Shown: positions 9,208-16,803 of the stretch, in pieces
Layout: each line of letters opens with the position of its first letter
Position numbering within the stretch: the stretch's first letter is position 1
Source of the DNA: Comamonadaceae bacterium
GTDB taxonomy: Bacteria; Pseudomonadota; Gammaproteobacteria; Burkholderiales; Burkholderiaceae_C
Direction of reading: 5' to 3'
Assembly: GCA_947458305.1 (NCBI GenBank)
Contig: CANGZO010000002.1
Coordinates: 1 to 32,763 of the forward strand
DNA length: 32,763 nucleotides
Notes under the pieces: generated by a model
What the model saw: the letters and a program-made list of their open reading frames with translations, nothing else
The model's database searches: none
Told to the model about the DNA's origin: nothing
Translations under genes and position numbers: made by a program

Positions 9208-9296
9208 AAAGCAAAATCGGGATCTGACCCCAATTTAATGCCCAAAATCGCCCCGATGAACAGGCCAAAGAGAATAAGAGCGAGTTTTGCAGCCAT
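9182..9296 (-). other. 38-aa hydrophobic micro-ORF MAAKLALILFGLFIGAILGIKLGSDPDFALSLRAKRGNL
   Basis: Start lies in the 35-bp repeat; single putative TM; C-terminus is encoded by the two palindromic repeats. Confidence 0.35.
9215..9235 (+). repeat. GGGATCTGACCCC-type near-palindrome, copy 5
   Basis: AATCGGGATCTGACCCCAATT. Confidence 0.95.
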
Positions 9297-9307
9297 ACAA
9301 ATTCAAT
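9273..9307. repeat. 35-bp direct repeat, right copy
   Basis: AATAAGAGCGAGTTTTGCAGCCATACAAATTCAAT. Confidence 0.8.
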
Positions 9308-9638
9308 GCAAAGCAGCCAGAGCAGCCTCAGGCGCTTTGTCGAGCACCTTCAAAAGTGCTTTTGCCGCCCCAGTTGGGCAGCGTTTGCCTTGCTCCCAGT
9401 TACGGATTGTGTCTAGAGACACATCAATCCGCTCGGCAAATTCGATCTGACTAAAGCCAAGCCGACGGCGAACCCGGCGCGCAAACTTTGCAGCATCCAG
9501 CATGGCGTTGGCATCATCCTCTGCTTTGTGTCCACCGATGTCAGCCTCTGTCGTCACATCTACGCGCCTGACATCGATTCGACCTATCGGCTTGGCATTG
9601 GGGCTTTGAACATCAATCTTCATGCGAACGGTTTTCAT
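9303..9638 (-). CDS. XRE-type antitoxin paired with BrnT
   Basis: HTH_XRE at C-terminus (FSQIEFAERIDVSLDTIRNWEQGKRCPTGAAKALLKVL); overlaps the BrnT stop. Confidence 0.88.
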   Translation of the reverse strand: MKTVRMKIDVQSPNAKPIGRIDVRRVDVTTEADIGGHKAEDDANAMLDAAKFARRVRRRLGFSQIEFAERIDVSLDTIRNWEQGKRCPTGAAKALLKVLDKAPEAALAALH

Positions 9639-9894
9639 AGCGCTTTATCTCTCGTGAATTGGCCTTGCGGGCTGAAATGATCCGAATCCCATCATGCCGT
9701 GGCGTATAGATCAGCACAAACAGACGGCCCTCGATACGCCCGATCAGCTCATAGCGGTCTTCGCCATAGCTGAATCGGTCGTCTTGGCGAATGATTCGAT
9801 CCGGATCAGCAAAAGCAAACACGGCATAGGCGAAGTCAAAACCCCGTAACCTAAAGCAAGCATTGCTCTTGTCTTCGTCCCATTCGAAATTCAT
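9613..9894 (-). CDS. BrnT-family toxin
   Basis: FEWDEDKSNACFRLRGFDFAYA...RYELIGRIEGRLFVLIYTPRHDGIRIISARKANSREIKRYE. Confidence 0.92.
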   Translation of the reverse strand: MNFEWDEDKSNACFRLRGFDFAYAVFAFADPDRIIRQDDRFSYGEDRYELIGRIEGRLFVLIYTPRHDGIRIISARKANSREIKRYENRSHED

Positions 9895-9957
9895 GACTCA
9901 AATGTAGTTCAATGAACGACTTTTGACAAGTTCAAGTGAAATCTACAGCCCCAAAGC

Positions 9958-9982
9958 AAAAAGCCGCCCGAAGGCGGCTTTT
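9958..9982. terminator. AAAAGCCGCC-CGAA-GGCGGCTTTT hairpin
   Basis: Perfect stem plus T tract, 7 nt before repeat copy 6. Confidence 0.8.
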
Positions 9983-9989
9983 ATAAAAC

Positions 9990-10010
9990 AATTGGGATCT
10001 GACCCCAATT
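9990..10010 (+). repeat. GGGATCTGACCCC-type near-palindrome, copy 6
   Basis: AATTGGGATCTGACCCCAATT. Confidence 0.95.
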
Positions 10011-10026
10011 AATGCAATGCGCGCAC

Positions 10027-10182
10027 TCACTGAACGCTCAACTTCTGGTTTGCCAAGGCCAACAACGCGCCGGCTTGCTCGATGCACTCCCTCAACAGAC
10101 TGTCTGTGACAAGCTCTCCATCGTAGTCGGTCAAGTTTCTCTGTTTGCGCAGGCTGTCCAAAATTCGAAAATGGTTCAGAGT
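10027..10182 (-). pseudogene. HEPN-domain protein, C-terminal remnant
   Basis: Frame not in the supplied track: TLNHFRILDSLRKQRNLTDYDGELVTDSLLRECIEQAGALLALANQKLSVQ*; HEPN-like RKxRNxxDY motif; follows an MNT gene. Confidence 0.55.
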
Positions 10183-10787
10183 TCATGCTCAGAGCCTACG
10201 ATGAAAATCTTTGGCTTGTCCATCAATTCTTGAACGAACACGTTTTGAGCATTTTTCTTTTCTGACCACTCTACACGGCTCATAAGCTTCGGATTGATAT
10301 CTCGCGCCAACACCAACTGCGCGTCATACACGGCATTGGCCACCTGTCCGAATGTGGCATTGCCAATGAGCAACAAATCCACGTCGCTTTGCGGCCCTTC
10401 AGTAGCTTTCGCCATCGAACCAAAAACAAACGCCACTTCAATTTGAGCGGCTAAGGGCGCCAGTGCAAGCGCCAACACATCGCGCAGCCCAGTTGTTTTC
10501 CTGACCAATGCAGACAACTCCGGAAACACCGGATGCTCCATGTTGGCACTGAACTGTGTTTGATTACCCACTTTTTGGAGCTTGAGCAGCCCCACAGATG
10601 TCAGAGCATCCAACTCTTTTTTCAAAGTACCTGGCGAAGCACCTGTCAGTCGAGCCAATTCCCTCAGGTGAAGCCACCTTTGAGGATTCAGCATCAACAA
10701 AGCCAAAACCTTTCGGCGGTACTGATTGGGAAATAACAACTCAGAGACGGACAAAATGTTTCCAATTAAAAAACGATTGTTTTCCAT
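10176..10787 (-). CDS. winged-helix + MNT nucleotidyltransferase protein
   Basis: N-terminal wHTH (LRELARLTGASPGTLKKELDAL) and NTase motif FVFGSMAKATEGPQSDVDLLLIG. Confidence 0.85.
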   Translation of the reverse strand: MENNRFLIGNILSVSELLFPNQYRRKVLALLMLNPQRWLHLRELARLTGASPGTLKKELDALTSVGLLKLQKVGNQTQFSANMEHPVFPELSALVRKTTGLRDVLALALAPLAAQIEVAFVFGSMAKATEGPQSDVDLLLIGNATFGQVANAVYDAQLVLARDINPKLMSRVEWSEKKNAQNVFVQELMDKPKIFIVGSEHEL

Positions 10788-10844
10788 TAAGAAACATTAT
10801 AGAACTTCGTCCAATGCGCTGCTAGAACAAACCAAGCCCCAGAA

Positions 10845-10877
10845 ACGACCAAGGAGCCCGTAGGCTCCTTGATCGTC
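10845..10877. terminator. ACGACCAAGGAGCC-CGTA-GGCTCCTTGATCGT hairpin
   Basis: Long stem; 6 nt before repeat copy 7. Confidence 0.65.
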
Positions 10878-10883
10878 CAAAAC

Positions 10884-10904
10884 AATTGGGATCTGACCCC
10901 AATT
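10884..10904 (+). repeat. GGGATCTGACCCC-type near-palindrome, copy 7
   Basis: AATTGGGATCTGACCCCAATT. Confidence 0.95.
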
Positions 10905-10917
10905 TACGTGTGCAATC

Positions 10918-11892
10918 TCATCCCACCTGCCTTGTCTCCCACGCCCACGCGTGGGCCACGATGGTGGCCAAGTCTGCGTAGCGCGGCTGCCAGCCCAACT
11001 TTTTTCGGATCAGGCTGGAGTCGGCCACCAATCGCGCTGGGTCGCCTGCACGGCGGGGACCGTTGACCACGGCAATGCTGCGGCCGGTGACCTGCTGTGC
11101 CGTGTCGATCACCTCTTGCACCGAAAAACCTTGGCCATTGCCCAAGTTATAAGACTGGCTCCCCGCGCCACCCAACAAAGACTGCAGCGCCAACCAATGG
11201 GCTGAACACAAATCTTCGATGTGGATGTAATCGCGAACACAGGTGCCATCAGGCGTGTCGTAATCGCGGCCAAAAACCCCAATGCTCGGTCTGCGGCCAG
11301 AAGCCGCTTGCAACACCAGCGGAATCAAATGCGTCTCGGGCTCGTGCCGCTCTCCCAACTGGCCCTCTGGGTCGGCACCAGCCGCATTGAAGTAGCGCAA
11401 ACACACCGAGCGCAAACCATAGGCTTTTTCGTAATCGGCCAACACCTGCTCCACCATCAACTTGGTGCGGCCGTAAGGGTTGATGGGTTGCTGCGGATGT
11501 TGCTCGTCCATGGGCGAATACTGCGGCTCGCCGAAGGTCGCGGCCGTGGATGAAAAAATAAAGCGCCCCACCCCATGCGCACGCATCGCTTCCAACAGCA
11601 GCAGCGTGTTGACCACGTTGTTTTGGTAATACTTGGCGGGCTGCTGCACCGACTCGCCCACCTGAATGAAGGACGCGAAATGCATCACCGCGTCAAAACC
11701 CCGTGACAAAACGGCGTCCAGCACAGCGCGGTCGCCCATGTCGCCTTGCACAAAGTCGCCGCACAACACCGCATCTCTGTGGCCAGACGACAAATCGTCC
11801 AGCGTCGTCACGCTGCAGCCTTGGCGGCCCAACATCTTCACCATGTGCGAGCCGATGTAACCGGCCCCACCCACCACCAAAACCTGGGTCAT
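10918..11892 (-). CDS. galE: UDP-glucose 4-epimerase
   Basis: MTQVLVVGGAGYIGSHMVKML, SSTAATFGEP, NPYGRTKLMVEQ, RYFNAAGADPEG. Confidence 0.95.
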   Translation of the reverse strand: MTQVLVVGGAGYIGSHMVKMLGRQGCSVTTLDDLSSGHRDAVLCGDFVQGDMGDRAVLDAVLSRGFDAVMHFASFIQVGESVQQPAKYYQNNVVNTLLLLEAMRAHGVGRFIFSSTAATFGEPQYSPMDEQHPQQPINPYGRTKLMVEQVLADYEKAYGLRSVCLRYFNAAGADPEGQLGERHEPETHLIPLVLQAASGRRPSIGVFGRDYDTPDGTCVRDYIHIEDLCSAHWLALQSLLGGAGSQSYNLGNGQGFSVQEVIDTAQQVTGRSIAVVNGPRRAGDPARLVADSSLIRKKLGWQPRYADLATIVAHAWAWETRQVG

Positions 11893-11910
11893 CTTTTCAT
11901 CCATTCAAAA

Positions 11911-11931
11911 AATCGGGGTCTGACCCCAATT
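11911..11931 (+). repeat. GGGGTCTGACCCC-type palindrome, copy 8
   Basis: AATCGGGGTCTGACCCCAATT. Confidence 0.95.
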
Positions 11932-11992
11932 ACACTGATTCACGACCCTGATTATTTTTAAGGAGTCGAAGCTGCTGAACAGCCTTCACTTC

Positions 11993-12937
11993 TTAATCGT
12001 TGATCAACATTTCAAAGTGCTTGTAACTTTCGTCCATCTTGACATTCAGACGAATGCTGGAAAAGCTCTCATCATTTTCATCCACCGAAATCAGCCCGGT
12101 GACAACGCTTTTGAAATGCTCAGGATCCTTGTGCCTGATGGGCTGATAGGCATCGATGGCCGCAAAGATGTCTTTCAACGTGTAGCCATGGTCACGGGTC
12201 AGAACCATCAAATCAAAGATATCTCGTGACCTGACACGGTCATAAAGGGCGATGCTTTTCTTGGTCAAAAGCTCATCCAAGCCCACAACGTCGAAGCCCT
12301 CTTCGCCAATCTCCAGCTTTGGGGATGACTCCAAGAAGTCAACCTGACGCCAAGGTCTATCACTTGCTTCGTCTGCCTGTGTTGCGCTCAGGCCTTTGCT
12401 GATGTTGCCCAGCACTCTGGTCACAATGTCGCGGGTCATTTGCCCGAGCTCACACCGCTTGAACACGCGTTTGACCTTGGACACGCCGTAAGAAAAACAC
12501 AGCCGTGCAACGTCCTCAAATTTATGCACTTCGAGCACCTTGCCGATCAACACATCATCACGGATGTTCGGGTTGGACCAGTCGTACGCGCCAGACAGAC
12601 CTAAATTGACGGATTTGCGCGGCGCATTGGTACCTTGAATGGCTGCAAGCAGCCACGCAGGAATTAAGCCGGCGAAGCTGTCGACATCGCCCTTCTCCCA
12701 ATCACCAGTTGCTTGCTTGATCTCTGTCGTTGTCAGCTCTTTGACGCCACGGTTCCAGAGCGCCAACAACACCCTGCCCTTCGGGCTTGCTGCAAGCTGG
12801 ACTTTTCGCAAACTCATGCTCTGGGACTGCGGCACATGCCCTGCGGCCTTCACGGTCGGCGACAAACAAAAGGTGGGCATCAGAGGCACATCATTCGGAT
12901 CTGCGGTGGGTAAAAGACAAAGTAGGTTACATGTCAA
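11993..12937 (-). pseudogene. possible fusion/remnant: AbiEi-like partner N-terminus joined to an AbiEii-like nucleotidyltransferase C-terminus
   Basis: C-terminal LDELLTKKSIALYDRVRSRDIFDLMVLTRDHGYTLKDIF resembles AbiEii C-terminal regions, but no GSxxxDxD NTase core is present; family recall only. Confidence 0.4.
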
Positions 12938-13047
12938 AAATTATGCGTTCATTTCAAAACTTCTCAAACCAACAATTCATCCGCTTTGTGCGCGCCCGAC
13001 CTTCCCGTTGCTCCTATGGCTGTAAGTTCAAACCCAACCCGCAAAAG

Positions 13048-13165
13048 TTACCCACAGCGCAGCGGAGTTATCCACAAAAAATCTATGAAAACTTAGTTTT
13101 TCCATGATTTCGGTGGTTAGGCGTTGATTTTATTGAAGAAAATTTTCGCCAAAAAGTTATCCACA
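13048..13165 (+). promoter_or_regulatory. cluster of DnaA-box-like 9-mers: TTACCCACA (13048), TTATCCACA (13068), TTATCCACA (13157)
   Basis: Direct read; two match the DnaA consensus TTATCCACA; A/T-rich spacer. Confidence 0.55.
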
Positions 13166-13301
13166 GCCTGTTCTTTTCGTCAGAGTCAAACAAAGGTAAC
13201 CCTAAGGTCTGGCGGGACTCATGCGGTTTCTGGTTGGCCAGATAAATATATGAAAACACAATGCAGTTAACGCAAACACATGATTCAAGGAGACGCACAC
13301 C

Positions 13302-13873
13302 ATGGCACAAGCAAAGACACTGACCCCGGAAGAAATAGAGCGATTGTTATTGCACATCAACACCCGCAAGTACGCCGCACGGAACAGATCGATGATGGTG
13401 CTCACCCACTGGGCGGGCCTGCGTATTGGCGCGGTGGCGGGCTTACGCTGGAGCGACGTCACCACCACAGAGGTGCTGGTGAAGGATGAGATTCGCCTGC
13501 TGCCCGACATGGCCAAGGGCCGTCACACGCGCACCGTGTTCGTCAGCACTAAACTGAAAGAGGAACTGCAAACCTACGCAGCTCAAGCCACGTGCTTGGA
13601 CCGCAGCTACCCGTTCTTTGCCAGACAAAAAACATCAAGCTGGGGTTCAACGCCAACAGCTTGGCTCAGACCTTTGCACTGATCTACGAAGGCGCTGGCC
13701 TGGAAGGCGCCAGCAGCCACAGTGGCCGCAGGACTTTTTTGACCAACTTGGCCAACAAAGGCACAGCGATTCATATTTTGAAAACGCTGGCTGGGCACCG
13801 CAGCATCAGCACCACCGCCGCCTACCTCTACAGCAGCCCCAATTTGCTTAAGGCAGCGGTGGAGTTGGCGTGA
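13302..13873 (+). pseudogene. catalytic-domain-only tyrosine recombinase, split by a -1 frameshift at an A6 tract (13627-13632)
   Basis: Frame 1 LTHWAGLRIGAVAGLRWSDV...GRHTRTVFVS; frame 2 ASSHSGRRTFLTNLANKG...LAGHRSISTTAAYLY; R...K...HxxR...H...Y set split over two frames. Confidence 0.85.
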
Positions 13874-13931
13874 GCACTTAATTTGAAGCTGCCAACATAC
13901 CTTCATCCAACACCTGTTTAACAACAATAAC

Positions 13932-14216
13932 CTAGGCCCCAGCCTGCACCTTCAATATCTGCAGCATCTGACCCGCAAGAGATGAACGGTCATAGCGCTT
14001 GGCACCAAGAGGGCCGTTGGCTTTATAACGAGCGTGCAAGTTTGGGTCATCGGCGAGGCGGCGTAGCCCATTGATGAGCGCTTCATAGTTCTCGGGTTCG
14101 AACAACAACCCAACGTCTTCACGCGTCACAATGCCCGCTGATTCACCCTCTACACCGTGAAGAACAGGTATGGCCATACCCATGCACTCAAACAACTTGG
14201 ATGGGATGCCCTTCGC
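13932..14216 (-). pseudogene. GT4-type glycosyltransferase, C-terminal fragment
   Basis: [56 protein letters not shown]; no N-terminal domain. Confidence 0.8.
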
Positions 14217-14646
14217 GCAGAAACTCGGGGCTAAACAGCAGATTGGTGGTGCTGTATTGCTGGCGGGCTTTTTCAACAAACCCCACGGGGATGGTGGATT
14301 TGATGACCATGACCACCTGGGAGTTGATGGCCATCACGTCTTGAATTACGGCCTCTACCGAGCCAGTGTTGAAGTGGTTTGTGACCGGGTCGTAATCGGT
14401 AGGAGTAGCAATGATGACGAAGTCTGCTCCGGTATAGGCCTCCTCCTTGCTCAACGTGGCGCGCAGGTTGAGGGGCTTGTTTTGTAGGTAATCCTGCAAC
14501 TCGGCCTCGTGTATGGGGCTGATGCGCTTGTTAATCATGTCCACTTTGGCAGACACGATGTCCAGCGCCACCACTTCGTGGTGCTGAGCCAGCAGCACGG
14601 CTATGGACAGTCCGACGTAACCGGTTCCGGCAATGGCGATTTTCAT
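14188..14646 (-). pseudogene. ugd: UDP-glucose 6-dehydrogenase, truncated N-terminal fragment
   Basis: [30 protein letters not shown]...STIPVGF...[11 protein letters not shown], then out-of-frame sequence and stop. Confidence 0.88.
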
Positions 14647-15779
14647 TCAACGCTCACGTTCACCGCAAACCCGTTAGCCTTGAGCAACGCATGCTGCTTG
14701 GCCGCTTGTAGGTCGACGGCCACCATTTCGGCGCACATTTGTTGCACAGTGATTTCAGGCGTCCAGCCCAGTGTGGCTTTTGCTTTACTGGGGTCACCCA
14801 GTAGGGTTTCGACCTCGGTGGGACGGAAGTAACGTGGGTCGATTTTGACAATCGCCTGCCCCACCTGAAGGGCTGGGCTGTTGTCTCCTTCGATTTTGTC
14901 CACAATAGCAACTTCGTCCACCCCCTGACCTTCAAAGTGCAGGGTGATGCCCAGTTCTTGTGCGCTCCACTGGATGAACTGACGCACGCTGTATTGCACG
15001 CCGGTGGCGATCACGAAGTCTTCGGGCTGGTCTTGTTGCAGCATCATCCACTGCATGCGCACATAGTCTTTGGCGTGGCCCCAGTCGCGCAGGGCGTCGA
15101 TGTTGCCCATGTACAGGCAATCTTCCAGCCCCTGGCTGATGTTGGCCAGGCCGCGGGTGATTTTGCGGGTGACGAAGGTTTCGCCGCGGCGCGGGCTTTC
15201 GTGGTTGAACAGAATGCCGTTGCAGGCATACATGCCATAGGCCTCGCGGTAGTTGACCACGATCCAGTAAGCGTAGAGCTTGGCCACGGCGTAGGGGCTG
15301 CGGGGGTAAAACGGTGTGGTCTCCTTTTGCGGAGTTTCTTGCACCTGGCCATACAGCTCGGAGGTACTGGCTTGGTAGAAGCGGGTTTTCCTTTCCAAGC
15401 CGAGGATGCGGATGGCCTCCAGAATGCGCAGTGTGCCGATGGCGTCAACATCTGCGGTGTATTCGGGGGACTCGAAAGACACGGCTACATGGCTTTGTGC
15501 GCCCAGGTTATAGATCTCGTCGGGCTGAGTTTCTTGGATGATGCGAATCAGGTTGCTGGTGTCGCTCAGGTCGCCATAGTGGAGTTTAAAGCGGGCATTC
15601 TCGATGTGGGGGTCTTGGTAGATATGGTCCACCCGCTGGGTATTGAAGCTGCTGGCGCGGCGCTTGATGCCGTGGACGATGTAACCTTTTTCCAGAAGAA
15701 ATTCGGCCAGGTAAGAACCGTCTTGGCCAGTGATGCCGGTAATCAGTGCGACTTTAGGGTTGGCTTGGGATTGGGTCAT
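14643..15779 (-). CDS. gmd: GDP-mannose 4,6-dehydratase
   Basis: [44 protein letters not shown]. Confidence 0.97.
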   Translation of the reverse strand: MTQSQANPKVALITGITGQDGSYLAEFLLEKGYIVHGIKRRASSFNTQRVDHIYQDPHIENARFKLHYGDLSDTSNLIRIIQETQPDEIYNLGAQSHVAVSFESPEYTADVDAIGTLRILEAIRILGLERKTRFYQASTSELYGQVQETPQKETTPFYPRSPYAVAKLYAYWIVVNYREAYGMYACNGILFNHESPRRGETFVTRKITRGLANISQGLEDCLYMGNIDALRDWGHAKDYVRMQWMMLQQDQPEDFVIATGVQYSVRQFIQWSAQELGITLHFEGQGVDEVAIVDKIEGDNSPALQVGQAIVKIDPRYFRPTEVETLLGDPSKAKATLGWTPEITVQQMCAEMVAVDLQAAKQHALLKANGFAVNVSVE

Positions 15780-15800
15780 TGTTTAGGTGTCCAGAGGAGT

Positions 15801-15827
15801 CAATCGCCCACGGGGTGGGCTCCTACA
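15801..15827 (-). repeat. REP-like hairpin TGTAGGAGCCCACCCCGTGGGCGATTG
   Basis: Inverted-repeat stem; matches the element inside manC. Confidence 0.75.
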
Positions 15828-15831
15828 GGGG

Positions 15832-16803
15832 TCAGATTCTGGTCAAAAAGTCTTGATAGGCTTGAGTCAGGCCTTGCAGCAGGGGCACTTGGGCTTGCCA
15901 GCCCAGGCTGTTGAGTCGGCTGCTGTCCATCCACTTGCGCGGTGTGCCATCGGGTTTGCTGGTGTCGAAAGTCACCGCGCCTGTGTAACCCACTACTTGG
16001 GCAATGGTCTGCGCGGCTTCGGCAATGCTCACGTCCGATCCGTAGCCCACATTGATGTGGCTGAGCATGGGGCTGGTGTGTTGGTCATAAGTGGGCTTGG
16101 GCAAGTTCATGACGTGCACGCTGGCGGCGGCCATGTCGTCCACATACAAAAACTCGCGCTTGGGTGTCCCCGTGCCCCAGATGGTGACGCTGGGTGCCTG
16201 TTTAACCTTGGCTTCGTGAAAGCGACGGATGAGTGCCGGGATGACGTGGGAGTTATCCGGGTGGTAGTTGTCGCCAGGGCCGTAGAGGTTGGTGGGCATG
16301 ACGCTGCGGTAGTCAACGCCGTGGCTGGCGCCGTATTGGCGGTTGTAGCTTTCGCAGAGCTTGATGCCAGCGATCTTGGCGATGGCATAGGGCTCGTTGG
16401 TGGATTCCAGCGTGCCGGTGAGCAAGGCGTCTTCGCGCATGGGCTGATCTGCCAGCTTGGGGTAAATGCAGCTGGAGCCAAGGAACAGCAACTTTTGCAC
16501 GCCATTGCGGAAGGCCGCGTCGATGACGTTGGCCTGCATCATCAGGTTTTGGTAGATGAACTCGGCCGGGTAGGTGTTGTTGGCGTGGATGCCGCCGACC
16601 TTGGCTGCGGCCAGGTAGACCTGGTCGAGCTTTTCTTGTGCAAAAAAGGCTTGGACAGCTGCTTGGTTGGTCAGGTCTAGCTCGGCGTGGGTCCGGATGA
16701 CGATGCGCTCGGCCGGGTAGCCATTGGATAACAGCTTGCGCACGATGGCCGAACCCACCATGCCCCGGTGGCCAGCGACGTAGATTTTCGGGTGATGGGT
16801 CAT
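15832..16803 (-). CDS. fcl: GDP-L-fucose synthase
   Basis: [51 protein letters not shown]. Confidence 0.96.
   Translation of the reverse strand: MTHHPKIYVAGHRGMVGSAIVRKLLSNGYPAERIVIRTHAELDLTNQAAVQAFFAQEKLDQVYLAAAKVGGIHANNTYPAEFIYQNLMMQANVIDAAFRNGVQKLLFLGSSCIYPKLADQPMREDALLTGTLESTNEPYAIAKIAGIKLCESYNRQYGASHGVDYRSVMPTNLYGPGDNYHPDNSHVIPALIRRFHEAKVKQAPSVTIWGTGTPKREFLYVDDMAAASVHVMNLPKPTYDQHTSPMLSHINVGYGSDVSIAEAAQTIAQVVGYTGAVTFDTSKPDGTPRKWMDSSRLNSLGWQAQVPLLQGLTQAYQDFLTRI

Noticed and set aside
4249-11931. CRISPR array interpretation of the GGGATCTGACCCC repeats
   Set aside because: Spacing is irregular (81 bp to 2.6 kb) with coding modules between copies and no cas genes; not a CRISPR.
4249-13873. 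Chromosomal integron with attC sites
   Set aside because: Repeats are ~21 bp and lack the attC R'/L'/L''/R'' organisation; the only integrase is a short catalytic-domain tyrosine recombinase with no recognisable IntI-specific patch. Retained only as an analogy.
15827-15840. Ninth, inverted copy of the GGGATCTGACCCC repeat (GGGGTCAGATTC) at the fcl stop
   Set aside because: Only a partial match overlapping the end of fcl; could be chance or a degenerate copy.
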